A DNA stretch of 64,000 nt, from contig JAAVZO010000032.1 of the NCBI GenBank assembly GCA_022791685.1, positions 124,001 to 188,000 of the forward strand, given 5' to 3'. The notes under the pieces were generated by a model. That model ran no database searches and was not told the DNA's origin. It worked only from the letters and a program-made list of their open reading frames with translations. Numbering within the stretch: the first letter of the stretch is position 1; each line of letters begins with the position of its first letter. The translations under genes were made by a program, and so were the position numbers. Below, piece after piece: positions 9,971 through 18,626 of this stretch. The DNA is from Clostridiales bacterium (GTDB lineage Bacteria; Bacillota; Clostridia; Oscillospirales; CAG-272).

Positions 9971-11620
9971 TTAAACGGTGGGTTTATAGCCATCCTTCAA
10001 TGTGACGGTACGGTTGAATACTCCCGGATTCTTTGTGTCAACGCAGAAATATCCGGTGCGGACAAACTGGAATTTATCGCCCGGTTTAGCGTCTGCGAGC
10101 GATGGTTCGAGTTTACAGTGTTTCAGCCTAACGGCAGATTCGGGATTGAGATAATCGGTGTAGTTCTTGCCCTCAGGAAGCTTTGACGGGTCTTCAAGTG
10201 TCAGCAGATTGCTGTAGAGTATGACCTCAGCGTCAATATTATCGACTGCTGACAGCCAGTGGATAGTTCCCTTTATCTTGCGTCCGTCGACAGGATTTCC
10301 GTTTCCGGTCTCGAGGTCAGCGGTGCAGTGGATTTCCTTTATCGAGCCGTCAGGATTCTTGACTATCTCGCCGCACTTGACGATATATGCGCCCATAAGG
10401 CGAACCTCGCCGTCCGGCTTCATACGGAAGAATTTAGGTGGCGGAACTTCGGCAAAATCGTCAGCGTCGATGTAAAGCTCGCGTGTGAACTTTACTTTAC
10501 GTGTACCGAGCTCTGGGTGCTGCGGATGATTGGGTATTTCGAAATACTCCTCTTTATCTTCCGGATAGTTGTCAACAATTACCTTTATCGGATTGAGTAC
10601 GGCTATACGGCGCGGCGCTTTTTCGTTGAGCTCATCGCGAATGCAGGCTTCGAGCAGGCGGATGTCTACGAGGTTGTCAGACTTAGATACTCCGATACGA
10701 GTACAGAAATCTACTATAGATTCTCCAGTGAATCCACGGCGGCGTAGTCCGCAAAGTGTTGGCATACGCGGGTCGTCCCATCCGTCGACTGTACCTGTCT
10801 CGACCATCGAGCGCAGAAAACGCTTCGATAATACAGTATTAGTGATATTCAAACGTGCAAATTCGATCTGACGCGGCTTGGAAGGCACGCTTACATTCTC
10901 AACTACCCAGTTATAGAGTGGGCGATGAATTTCAAATTCAAGTGAGCAGAGCGAGTGAGTGATACCCTCGAGAGCGTCCTGAATCGGATGTGCGAAGTCG
11001 TACATCGGATATATGCACCATTTGTTGCCCTGACGGTGGTGTTCGATATATTTGATTCGGTAAAGTACTGGATCGCGCATTACAAAGTTGCCCGACGCAA
11101 GGTCGATTTTTGCTCGCAGCGTATATTTTCCCTCCGGGAACTCACCATTCTTCATTCGCTCAAATAAATCGAGACTTTCCTCGATGGGACGATCGCGCCA
11201 CGGCGATTTTGCGGGATGTGTAGGGTCTCCGCGGTATTCCTCCATCTGGTCTGGAGTCAGCTCACAGACATACGCGAGCCCCTTCTTGATAAGCTCTACA
11301 GCATACTCGTAGTCTTTTTCGAAATAGTCAGAGCCGTAGAAGAAGTTATCGTTCCAGTCGAAACCGAGCCAGTGTATATCTTCCTTTATTGCGTCGACGT
11401 ACTCTGTATCTTCCTTGGCGGGGTTGGTATCATCCATACGGAGGTTGCAGAGCCCGTTGTATTTTTTAGCTATGCCAAAGTCGATAGCGAGCGCCTTGCA
11501 GTGTCCGATATGCAGGTAGCCGTTCGGTTCAGGTGGAAAACGCGTGTGTACCGATTTATATTTACCTTCGGCGAGGTCCTTGTCGATAAAGTCTTCAATA
11601 AAATTTTTAGTCTCAGACAT
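9971..11620 (-). CDS. glnS: Glutaminyl-tRNA synthetase
   Basis: This 549-residue class I synthetase has the HIGH box as PNGYLHIGHCKA near residue 30, the KMSKS-like VLSKRF near 262, and FxPEPNGY at the start (RFPPEPNGYL). The anticodon-binding beta barrels fill the C-terminal 200 residues. It charges tRNA-Gln directly, so this organism need not rely wholly on GatCAB for Gln-tRNA. GlnRS in bacteria is thought to derive from eukaryotes by transfer and is patchy in Clostridia. It follows gltX by 27 nt in one operon, with AAGGAA ahead of the ATG. Confidence 0.97.
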   Translation of the reverse strand: MSETKNFIEDFIDKDLAEGKYKSVHTRFPPEPNGYLHIGHCKALAIDFGIAKKYNGLCNLRMDDTNPAKEDTEYVDAIKEDIHWLGFDWNDNFFYGSDYFEKDYEYAVELIKKGLAYVCELTPDQMEEYRGDPTHPAKSPWRDRPIEESLDLFERMKNGEFPEGKYTLRAKIDLASGNFVMRDPVLYRIKYIEHHRQGNKWCIYPMYDFAHPIQDALEGITHSLCSLEFEIHRPLYNWVVENVSVPSKPRQIEFARLNITNTVLSKRFLRSMVETGTVDGWDDPRMPTLCGLRRRGFTGESIVDFCTRIGVSKSDNLVDIRLLEACIRDELNEKAPRRIAVLNPIKVIVDNYPEDKEEYFEIPNHPQHPELGTRKVKFTRELYIDADDFAEVPPPKFFRMKPDGEVRLMGAYIVKCGEIVKNPDGSIKEIHCTADLETGNGNPVDGRKIKGTIHWLSAVDNIDAEVILYSNLLTLEDPSKLPEGKNYTDYLNPESAVRLKHCKLEPSLADAKPGDKFQFVRTGYFCVDTKNPGVFNRTVTLKDGYKPTV

Positions 11621-11647
11621 TATATAATCATTCCTTGTTTTATAGAA

Positions 11648-13297
11648 TTAAATTTTGTCGGCATATGCGTTGACTCTCGCTTTTACTTTGTCAGCACCGA
11701 GAATGCGCATTACCTCATACATATCCGGCGAGCTTGCCTTGCCGGTTACTGCGATACGCAGGAACATACTGATATCGCCAACATGACCCTTGTATTCGGT
11801 CGGATTTTTCTTGTAAAGCTTAGTTTCAGGTGCGAATCCTAACTCTCCGGCAATCGCTTTGATTTTATCAAACCATGTCGTCTGGTCGTCCGAAGCGTCG
11901 TAGGTCTCGCAGAACTTATTGAGTGCTGCCTTAACGTCAGCTTTGGCGAAGTTATCCGGAATCTCGTCGATGAGCTCAAAATACTCGTCGAAGAAGAATC
12001 CCATGTACGCTTTGACCTCGCTCCAGCGACCAATATCTTTTCTTGGCTTATTGCCGCCGCGTCCGATTGCAAGTGCCGCCTTTGCAGTGTCAGCATATGT
12101 CTTGAGCTTGTCGGCGAAATCAGCGTCGAAACTTTCAGCCCATGCAACAGTATCAGCATAGACTTCATCCGCGGTCATGCGCGAAACTACATTTTTCGAT
12201 ATGTCGTTGAGCTTGTCAAGGTCGAACAGCGAGCCGGACACTGCCATTTTCTTGGTAGTGAACTTGAAGTCCTCAATAGGCGCAGTTTGATTTGCAAGTC
12301 TCCACTCCTCGAAGTTGGAGTTTAACAGCGTCAGCAAATATTCATGAACAGCAGCAGTGGTGTAGCCCTGATCGTGATAATATGTCGCTGCAAACTCGGG
12401 GTCCTTACGCTTTGAAATCTTGCGTTTGTTGCCGTTGTCGAGCTTCATAAGCTGTGCAGTGTGGCAATATTTTGGCATTTTGAAACCGAGCGCCTTAAAG
12501 AGCTGAATGTGGAAGGGAAGTGTTGAAAGCCAGCTTTCGTCGCGAACAACATGAGTTGTACCCATAAGGTGGTCGTCAACTGCGTGCGCGAAGTGGTAGG
12601 TCGGTATTCCGTCGCTCTTTAATAATACGTGGTCGATATCATTTTCAGTAACGTTGATATCACCCTTGATAAGGTCGTTGAACTTTAACTTGTGCTCGCA
12701 GCTGCCGTCGGAATGGAAACGCAGTACAAACGACGCGCCCTCATTTAACTTAGCTTCGATTTTTTCGATTGGAGCGTCGCGCCATACTGCAAATTCGCCC
12801 CAATATCCGGGAGTTAGCTTCTCAGCTTCCTGGCGCTGACGTATTTCATTTAATTCGTCCTCAGTGCAGAAGCAGGGGTATGCCTTGCCCTCACGGACGA
12901 GCTGCTTTGCGAATGTTTGGTATATCTCAGCTCTCTCGGATTGGCGGTATGGACCGTAAATACCGTTGTCGCCGCCGTTTTTGACCGCACCTTCATCAAA
13001 CTTAATGCCGAGAGACGCGAGCGTATCAATAATTATTTCGACTCCGTTCTGGACTTCACGCTTTGCGTCTGTGTCCTCTATGCGCAGATAGAAAACTCCG
13101 CCCGATGTGTGAGCGAGACGCTCGTCCGCAAATGCGCCGTACAGATTTCCGAGGTGGAGGAAGCCAGTAGGACTTGGTGCGAAACGTGTAACTTTAGCTC
13201 CCTCGGGGAGCTGTCGCTTCGGATAGCGCGCTTCAATGTCAGCGGGAGTTGTGGTTATATTTGGGAATAGTAAGTCAGCAAGATAATTATTATCCAT
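11648..13297 (-). CDS. gltX: Glutamyl-tRNA synthetase
   Basis: The 549-residue protein has FAPSPTGFLHLGNL (HIGH box) near residue 40 and KISKRKDP (KMSKS box) near 294, and charges tRNA-Glu. An N-terminal extension of about 35 residues precedes the usual start of the catalytic fold. The ATG is preceded by AAAGGAAC. It sits between the MBL hydrolase (24 nt upstream) and glnS (27 nt downstream), making a compact operon for both glutamate-family synthetases. Confidence 0.97.
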   Translation of the reverse strand: MDNNYLADLLFPNITTTPADIEARYPKRQLPEGAKVTRFAPSPTGFLHLGNLYGAFADERLAHTSGGVFYLRIEDTDAKREVQNGVEIIIDTLASLGIKFDEGAVKNGGDNGIYGPYRQSERAEIYQTFAKQLVREGKAYPCFCTEDELNEIRQRQEAEKLTPGYWGEFAVWRDAPIEKIEAKLNEGASFVLRFHSDGSCEHKLKFNDLIKGDINVTENDIDHVLLKSDGIPTYHFAHAVDDHLMGTTHVVRDESWLSTLPFHIQLFKALGFKMPKYCHTAQLMKLDNGNKRKISKRKDPEFAATYYHDQGYTTAAVHEYLLTLLNSNFEEWRLANQTAPIEDFKFTTKKMAVSGSLFDLDKLNDISKNVVSRMTADEVYADTVAWAESFDADFADKLKTYADTAKAALAIGRGGNKPRKDIGRWSEVKAYMGFFFDEYFELIDEIPDNFAKADVKAALNKFCETYDASDDQTTWFDKIKAIAGELGFAPETKLYKKNPTEYKGHVGDISMFLRIAVTGKASSPDMYEVMRILGADKVKARVNAYADKI

Positions 13298-13321
13298 GTT
13301 TTTGTGTTCCTTTCAAAGAGA

Positions 13322-13972
13322 TTATCGTAGGTAAATGTTATTTTTTATTTCTCGTGTGAGTGTTGTTGTATTGCCATGTCCGGGATATAGCTTGAAGTCG
13401 CCTTCGTCTGCAAGCGATTTCAGCAGCCGCAGCGACTGTGATATTGCAATTTCATCGCCGCCGTATAAATCGCAGCGTCCTATCGAGCCACAGAACAGCG
13501 TATCTCCGGTAAGAATGCTGTCACCGGAGCGGTAGCAGACCGAGCCTATTGTATGTCCGGGAGTGTGAATTACGCTTATTTCGCTGTTGCCGAGCGTTAT
13601 AATATCGCCGTCATCGAGCAGTCGTTCGGCAGGGCGGCATGGCTCGTCGATTCCGGCGAACTGTGCCATATAGGATAAGTTCGGGTCGGTGAGTGCTTCA
13701 GCGTCGTATTTATGTACGCATACCGGCGCGCCTGTAGCTTCACGAACTTGTTCAAGTGAGAGAATGTGGTCAAAATGCACGTGCGTCAAGAGAATGTATT
13801 TTACATTGATCACTTCTGAGGCACACTTTGCGAGGATTAGCCCATAGCCAGATTCAGCGGTTTCGCCGCCCGGATCGACTATAGCTCCGATATCGGTTTC
13901 TTCATCGCGCAAGATGTAGCAGTTTGTGCGCATTGAGCCGACTGGAAGAGTGATTATTTTAAGCTTATTCAT
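13322..13972 (-). CDS. MBL-fold hydrolase, glyoxalase II-like
   Basis: The 216-residue metallo-beta-lactamase fold protein has the metal motif THVHFDH, then HTPGHTIGSVCY, SILTGDTLFCG with the bridging aspartate, and YPGHGNTTTL near the C-terminus. This set matches the short GloB-like subfamily common in Firmicutes, which lacks the helical glutathione-binding domain. A thioester hydrolase role is possible but the substrate is unknown. It is the first gene of the gltX-glnS operon. Confidence 0.88.
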   Translation of the reverse strand: MNKLKIITLPVGSMRTNCYILRDEETDIGAIVDPGGETAESGYGLILAKCASEVINVKYILLTHVHFDHILSLEQVREATGAPVCVHKYDAEALTDPNLSYMAQFAGIDEPCRPAERLLDDGDIITLGNSEISVIHTPGHTIGSVCYRSGDSILTGDTLFCGSIGRCDLYGGDEIAISQSLRLLKSLADEGDFKLYPGHGNTTTLTREIKNNIYLR

Positions 13973-14130
13973 ATCGGTATGATTGCTTTCTACCTTAAAT
14001 AATATTTATAATATAATATTATATCATATTTCGAGCCGATTGTCTACGGCTATATGAAAAATATTACACAATTTTTTGCTTGTATGGTATGCGCAAAAGC
14101 GCTAATTTGTTAGCAGTTTTGCCAAAAGGA

Positions 14131-14159
14131 TTGACAGCTATTCCAGATTGTGATAAACT
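14131..14159 (+). promoter_or_regulatory. Sigma-A-type promoter for the 14194 hydrolase
   Basis: A perfect TTGACA (14131-14136), a 17-bp spacer and TAAACT (14154-14159) lie about 35 bp upstream of the start codon. Confidence 0.75.
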
Positions 14160-14193
14160 AAAGTAAATATTATTGAAAGGTATGGTGACACAT

Positions 14194-15183
14194 ATGACTC
14201 CATATGAAAATATTAAGAAGCTTGTGGCTGACTATAAGCCGTCAATGCGCTGGGATGGTAACGAGCCTCTTGAAAAATGGCAGGAGCGTGCGCGGAAAAA
14301 GCTCAGCGAGCTGCTGGGACTTGACGCAATGATTCCGGCTGAAAAAGCAGTCGAAATTGAATTTGACCGGGAATGGGAGGAATTTCGTGAGATCCGTTTC
14401 CGCTATCAGAGTGAACCGGGTTACTTTGTTCCATGTCATATGCTGATTCCGAATGGCGCAAAGCTTCCACTTGCGACGGTCATCTGTATGCAGGGACATA
14501 GCAAAGGTATGCACATTACTCTCGGCAGAACGAAATATCCAGGTGAAGAAATCGCCGGAGACCGCGATTTTGCAATTCGAGCTGTCAAGGAAGGATTCAT
14601 CGCGGTTGCACTTGAACAGCGTGATTTCGGCGAGTGCGGCGGAAACGAAAAAGGTCCGCAGTGTTTAGACCCGTCTCTGACGAATCTGCTCATTGGACGT
14701 ACTACCATTGGTGAGCGCGTATGGGATGTAATGCGATGTGTTGATGTACTGCTTGATGATTTTGCAGAACTTGCAAAGCCAGACGAAATATACGTGCTCG
14801 GTAACTCGGGCGGAGGGACCTGCTCGATTTATGCGGGGGCACTTGAGACTCGACTTGCTGGAAGTGTGCCTTCATGTGCAATTTCGAGCTTTGCTGCATC
14901 AATAGGCGCTATGAGCCACTGTGCCTGCAATTATGTACCGAATATTCTTAAATATTTCGATATGAGTGAGCTTATCGCTATGAATGCACCTCGTAAGCTT
15001 GTAGTTGTGAGCGGCGAAAAGGACAGCATTTTCCCGATCGCTGAAGCTCGGAAGATGGTCGCGATAGGTCACAAGGCATATGACGCGGTTGGTGCGTCGG
15101 ATAGAATTGCGCACGTGGTCGGTGGAGAGGGACATCGGTTTTACGCTGATATTGCGTGGGATGCGCTTAAAAAGATGAAATAA
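14194..15183 (+). CDS. Alpha/beta hydrolase (acetyl-esterase/dienelactone hydrolase-like)
   Basis: The product has about 329 residues in the alpha/beta hydrolase fold. LGNSGGGTCSIYAGA holds the nucleophile serine, SGEKDSIFP the acid and GGEGHRFY the histidine. A long N-terminal segment (FREIRFRYQSEPGYFVPCHM) resembles the Abhydrolase_7 and acetyl-xylan-esterase-like proteins of gut Clostridia. There is no signal peptide, so it is cytoplasmic. I prefer ATG 14194, because ATG 14182 and TTG 14173 lie on or before the GAAAGG element. It has its own promoter and terminator. The substrate is not known; carbohydrate de-esterification is a guess. Confidence 0.85.
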   Translation: MTPYENIKKLVADYKPSMRWDGNEPLEKWQERARKKLSELLGLDAMIPAEKAVEIEFDREWEEFREIRFRYQSEPGYFVPCHMLIPNGAKLPLATVICMQGHSKGMHITLGRTKYPGEEIAGDRDFAIRAVKEGFIAVALEQRDFGECGGNEKGPQCLDPSLTNLLIGRTTIGERVWDVMRCVDVLLDDFAELAKPDEIYVLGNSGGGTCSIYAGALETRLAGSVPSCAISSFAASIGAMSHCACNYVPNILKYFDMSELIAMNAPRKLVVVSGEKDSIFPIAEARKMVAIGHKAYDAVGASDRIAHVVGGEGHRFYADIAWDALKKMK

Positions 15184-15201
15184 AATATATTTTGCAAACT
15201 G

Positions 15202-15234
15202 AAATGTGGTTGCTTAATTTAAGGAACCACATTT
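15202..15234 (+). terminator. Terminator after the hydrolase
   Basis: AATGTGGTT (15203-15211) pairs with AACCACATT (15225-15233), followed by TTAATTTT. An inner CTTAATTTAAG palindrome extends the stem. Confidence 0.7.
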
Positions 15235-15275
15235 TAATTTTCTATAATTCAGCAATATAACCAAAAAACAAATTC

Positions 15276-15284
15276 GGGGGGGGG
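15276..15284 (+). repeat. G9 tract upstream of a lipoprotein promoter
   Basis: Nine consecutive G lie 19 nt upstream of the -35 box of the lipoprotein gene at 15402. The position matches a second G9 at 16971-16979 in a homologous upstream region. Such tracts change length by slipped-strand mispairing and could alter upstream-element or activator geometry. The effect on transcription is inferred. Confidence 0.9.
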
Positions 15285-15303
15285 ATTTGATTGATAATTG
15301 AGA

Positions 15304-15332
15304 TTGATTTTTAGTGGAAAATAGTGTATAAT
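15304..15332 (+). promoter_or_regulatory. Promoter of the lipoprotein gene at 15402
   Basis: TTGATT (15304-15309), a 17-bp spacer and TATAAT (15327-15332). The same boxes and spacing occur at 17001-17029. About 65 nt of near-identical 5' leader follows in both. Confidence 0.8.
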
Positions 15333-15401
15333 ATATTCATCGTTAATGAAACCTATAAAATTTCAGATGAAGATAAATATATTTTTGAAGGAACGGAAAT
15401 T

Positions 15402-16856
15402 ATGATGAAAAGAATCCTTTGCTGTATGCTTGCAGCACTTGCAGTTTCAAGTACGCTTGTATCCTGCGGTGACAACATTAACTCCTCCGATGACGACACA
15501 TCATCAGGCAGTTCTGATAAAACCACAGATTCTGCTACGACTGAACCGGTCGACCCGCTTGTTGAAAAAAATTTTAACGGAGCTGAAATTAACTTTTATA
15601 TCTGGACTCTTAATAACTTTGCCATTGATGAATCAACTGGAGATACCATTAGCGATGCCGTTTATACCCGCAACATGAAGGTTCAAGATAAGTATAACGT
15701 CAAATTCAATTATAATGTAAGTCTTGGACATGGAGGAGATTGGAGTAATTGGATCAATACTCTCACTTCCAGCATAATGGCAGATGACGATTCAATTCAG
15801 GTGGCGGCAGGTTATGGTTATCGTTTGACAGGGGTAGCTATTGGTGATAGCTATCACAATCTCCTCGATAACCAATACATTGATTTCTCGCAGCCATGGT
15901 GGCCTAAAAATATATCGGAAGCCGGAAATCTTGGCGGAAAGCTATATACAGCTATAGGTAACTTAGATATTAACTACTATGACAAGACATATGCTATGTA
16001 CTTCAACAAAAAGCTTGCTGACGAATATAAGCTTCCAAATCTGTATGAACTTGTAGATAACGGAACTTGGACAATAGATAAGCTAATGGAGCTTTCATCA
16101 ATTGGTGGACGTGACCTCGATGGCAATTCTATAATGGATGAAAATGATCAGTATGGATATTTAACCAGTTGTAATATGTCTATAGATGGGTATTTGCAGT
16201 CTTGCAGAGTTCCTCTTACTGATTTTGACAACAATTCAATTCCTAAGTTTTCCGGACTTAGTGAAAAATATATTGATGTATATACCAAGCTCAAAAGCTT
16301 TATTAGTAACAAGGACTATGTGTTTTACAGAAATATGGATGATACTGCGCATGAATTTTTTATGAAAGATCAGGCATTGTTTTCACCTAATGCGATCGAG
16401 TTTGCACATATTATGCGTGAAATGAACTCAGATTTCGGAATTCTGCCATATCCTAAATGGGATGAAAATCAAAGCGATTATGTATCATATAATGCACTTG
16501 GCAACGCTACTACTTTTGTTATTCCATCAACTGCTGATGCGGATATGGTAGGCTGCATACTTGAGGCGCTTGCTTACTATGGATACAAAGATGTACGTCC
16601 CCAATATTTTGAACGAGCGCTAAAGGGTAAGGTATCGCGTGATAATGAATCGGAAGCAATGCTTGACATTATTTTCAACAACATTGAATATGATTTTACG
16701 CAAATATATAGCTATGCTTTCGGTGACGAGAAGGCACCGTCAATGCTGCTGCGAGTATCGCTTGCGATGGGCAAGGATATTGTATCAATGTATGCTTCCG
16801 ATGAGAAGTTATATGAATCCACAATGGAAAAACTTATCACCGATTTGGCGAAATAA
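15402..16856 (+). CDS. Orphan solute-binding-like lipoprotein (copy 1, promoter-proximal G9)
   Basis: The product is 484 residues with a lipoprotein signal peptide ending in LVSC (Cys at about residue 23), followed by an Asp/Ser/Thr-rich linker. The mature part is a type 1 extracellular solute-binding fold: RNMKVQDKYNV, DFSQPWW near residue 160, FNKKLADEYKLPNLYELVD, WTIDKLMEL, and the acidic calcium-type loop DLDGNSIMDENDQYGY. ATG 15402 is chosen because GAAGGAACGG precedes it; the frame continues upstream to 15324 but that part covers the promoter and leader. No permease or ATPase gene lies beside it, so it may bind sugars for a distant transporter or act as a surface binding protein. It is intact in this assembly. 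Confidence 0.88.
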   Translation: MMKRILCCMLAALAVSSTLVSCGDNINSSDDDTSSGSSDKTTDSATTEPVDPLVEKNFNGAEINFYIWTLNNFAIDESTGDTISDAVYTRNMKVQDKYNVKFNYNVSLGHGGDWSNWINTLTSSIMADDDSIQVAAGYGYRLTGVAIGDSYHNLLDNQYIDFSQPWWPKNISEAGNLGGKLYTAIGNLDINYYDKTYAMYFNKKLADEYKLPNLYELVDNGTWTIDKLMELSSIGGRDLDGNSIMDENDQYGYLTSCNMSIDGYLQSCRVPLTDFDNNSIPKFSGLSEKYIDVYTKLKSFISNKDYVFYRNMDDTAHEFFMKDQALFSPNAIEFAHIMREMNSDFGILPYPKWDENQSDYVSYNALGNATTFVIPSTADADMVGCILEALAYYGYKDVRPQYFERALKGKVSRDNESEAMLDIIFNNIEYDFTQIYSYAFGDEKAPSMLLRVSLAMGKDIVSMYASDEKLYESTMEKLITDLAK

Positions 16857-16898
16857 AGCTAAATTCGATTATCTAATGTTGATTGGACGAGTAAATAG

Positions 16899-16928
16899 AA
16901 TACGGTCACTTATTTAAGTGACCGTATT
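16899..16928 (+). terminator. Terminator after lipoprotein copy 1
   Basis: A perfect 14-bp stem (16899-16912 with 16915-16928) is followed by TTAATTTT, 42 nt after the stop codon. Confidence 0.85.
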
Positions 16929-16970
16929 TTAATTTTCTATAATTCGGCAATATAGACAAAAATCAAATGC

Positions 16971-16979
16971 GGGGGGGGG
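16971..16979 (+). repeat. G9 tract upstream of a second lipoprotein promoter
   Basis: Nine G lie 21 nt upstream of the -35 box of the gene at 17100. Flanks align with those of the tract at 15276 (TCTATAATTC then GCAATATA on the left), so tract and promoter form one duplicated unit. Confidence 0.9.
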
Positions 16980-17000
16980 TAACTTAATTGATAATTGCGA

Positions 17001-17029
17001 TTGATTTTTATGGAAAAATAATGTATAAT
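17001..17029 (+). promoter_or_regulatory. Promoter of the lipoprotein gene at 17100
   Basis: TTGATT (17001-17006), a 17-bp spacer and TATAAT (17024-17029), in the same arrangement as the promoter at 15304. Confidence 0.8.
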
Positions 17030-17099
17030 ATATTCATCTTTAATGAAACTTATAAAATTTCAGATAAAGATAAATATATTTTTGGAGGAAATGGAAACT

Positions 17100-18575
17100 A
17101 TGATGAAAAGAATCCTTTGCTGTATGCTTGCAGCGCTTGCAGTTTCAAGTACGCTTGTATCTTGCGGTGATGAAAAAGATCGTGATGTACAAACGGACAA
17201 CAGCAGCGACATGACTCCGAATGCTGTGGATGAGGGGGATGGTTTTGTAAAGGACAATTTGCCTGACCTTGATTATGACGGAAGGACAGTGACATTTTTA
17301 GCCGGTATCGCAAACGATGTGGTCGAGTTCAGTACCGAAGAGGAAACCGGTGATGTTGTAAATGACGCGGTATTCAAACGCAATCAGGCTGTATCTGAAC
17401 GTCTTAATGTAGAGCTTGTATTTCAGGAAGAGCCCAATACATACAATGAACGTGCAACATTCGTAAATAAGCTCACATCATCCATAATGGCAGGCGAAAA
17501 AGCGTATGATGCTGTTGCAGGATACAGTATGTCAATTGCAAGTCTTGCTTCAAACGCTATGCTGCTTCCACTGAACGATTACAGCTACATTGACTTTTCT
17601 AAACCATGGTGGTCTGATAATCTGCTTTCTCAAGCGAAGCTTAACGGTAAGCTTTATTTTGCCTCCGGAGATATATCAACTAAGATGATATGCTCGATGT
17701 TTGCTGTGTTTTTTAATAAGAGCCTTATAAATGACTACAACCTTGATAATCCATATGAACTCGTGCTTGACGGAAAATGGACGCTGGATAAGTTGATTGA
17801 GATGAGCACAGGTATTTATTCTGATGTCAACGGTGATGGCAAAAAGGACATTGAAGACAAATTTGGTTTCTATGGTTCTCAAGTATTTATGGATGGTTTT
17901 TACTTTGGTTCTGGCTTAAAGGTCACAGATATAGCAACTGACGGCTCGCCTGTTATATCTGAAGATTTCAGAGGAGTTAATGGCAAAATACAAAGTCTGC
18001 TTGAAAAGCTGACTGGATTTTTACATAACTCTGAGGATGTATATGCACCGTCATATTCAAATGCACCTGATCATCAGCTGTTTATCGACAACACGATTTT
18101 GTTTTCAACGCTTGAGGTTCGATATGCAACATCTGAGTTGAGAGATGTTCCGTTTGAATTTGGACTGCTTCCGTATCCAAAGTTTGATGAAGCTCAAGAT
18201 AACTATTACACCACGATGTCATTCCCGTACACGCTATACGGAATTCCGCTTGATGCAGAAGAACCGGAGATGTCTGCAGCAGTTCTTGAAGCTCTCGCTT
18301 CTGAGAGCTATCGTACCGTATCGCCGGCGCTGTTTGAGATCGCGCTGAAGGTCAAGTATTCTCACGACGATGATACTGCTAAGGTATATGATATTCTTAA
18401 ATCAAGTGTTGTATTTGATATCGGACGTGTGTTCAATGACTCGATGGGCGGTATGACCTACAGTATTTTCAGAGATTCGGTTGTAAATAATAACCCGAAC
18501 TGGGCATCTACATTTGCTTCCAAGCAGGCATCGCTTGAATCTGCATTTGAAAATCTTACTAAGAATTTAGATTAA
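17100..18575 (+). CDS. Orphan solute-binding-like lipoprotein (copy 2, promoter-proximal G9)
   Basis: The product is 491 residues. Over about 70 nt the signal peptide is almost base-for-base identical to that at 15402 (MMKRILCCMLAALAV, lipobox LVSC), while the mature protein is clearly different. It keeps family marks: NDAVFKRNQAVSERLNVE, DFSKPWW, FNKSLINDYNLDNPYELV, WTLDKLIEM and the acidic loop DVNGDGKKDIEDKFGF. GGAGG precedes the ATG by 11 nt. It is likely an exported, lipid-anchored binding protein. No transporter partner is adjacent. Its own G9 and promoter lie upstream, and a bidirectional terminator follows. Confidence 0.88.
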   Translation: MMKRILCCMLAALAVSSTLVSCGDEKDRDVQTDNSSDMTPNAVDEGDGFVKDNLPDLDYDGRTVTFLAGIANDVVEFSTEEETGDVVNDAVFKRNQAVSERLNVELVFQEEPNTYNERATFVNKLTSSIMAGEKAYDAVAGYSMSIASLASNAMLLPLNDYSYIDFSKPWWSDNLLSQAKLNGKLYFASGDISTKMICSMFAVFFNKSLINDYNLDNPYELVLDGKWTLDKLIEMSTGIYSDVNGDGKKDIEDKFGFYGSQVFMDGFYFGSGLKVTDIATDGSPVISEDFRGVNGKIQSLLEKLTGFLHNSEDVYAPSYSNAPDHQLFIDNTILFSTLEVRYATSELRDVPFEFGLLPYPKFDEAQDNYYTTMSFPYTLYGIPLDAEEPEMSAAVLEALASESYRTVSPALFEIALKVKYSHDDDTAKVYDILKSSVVFDIGRVFNDSMGGMTYSIFRDSVVNNNPNWASTFASKQASLESAFENLTKNLD

Positions 18576-18591
18576 CTTACGCATATTAAAG

Positions 18592-18623
18592 AAAGACACC
18601 GCAATAAATTTTGCGGTGTCTTT
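18592..18623. terminator. Bidirectional terminator between convergent genes
   Basis: AAAGACACCGCA pairs with TGCGGTGTCTTT across an 8-nt loop, with A/T runs on both sides, between the stops of the lipoprotein (18575) and the permease (18627). Confidence 0.85.
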
Positions 18624-18626
18624 ACT

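Noticed and set aside
14080-14125. Possible catabolite (cre-like) site upstream of the 14194 hydrolase
   Set aside because: The GCGCAAAAGCGC palindrome does not fit the cre consensus well enough to claim.
15324-15401. In-frame upstream extension of lipoprotein copy 1
   Set aside because: It covers the -10 box and leader; the lipoprotein signal peptide begins at 15402 behind a ribosome site.
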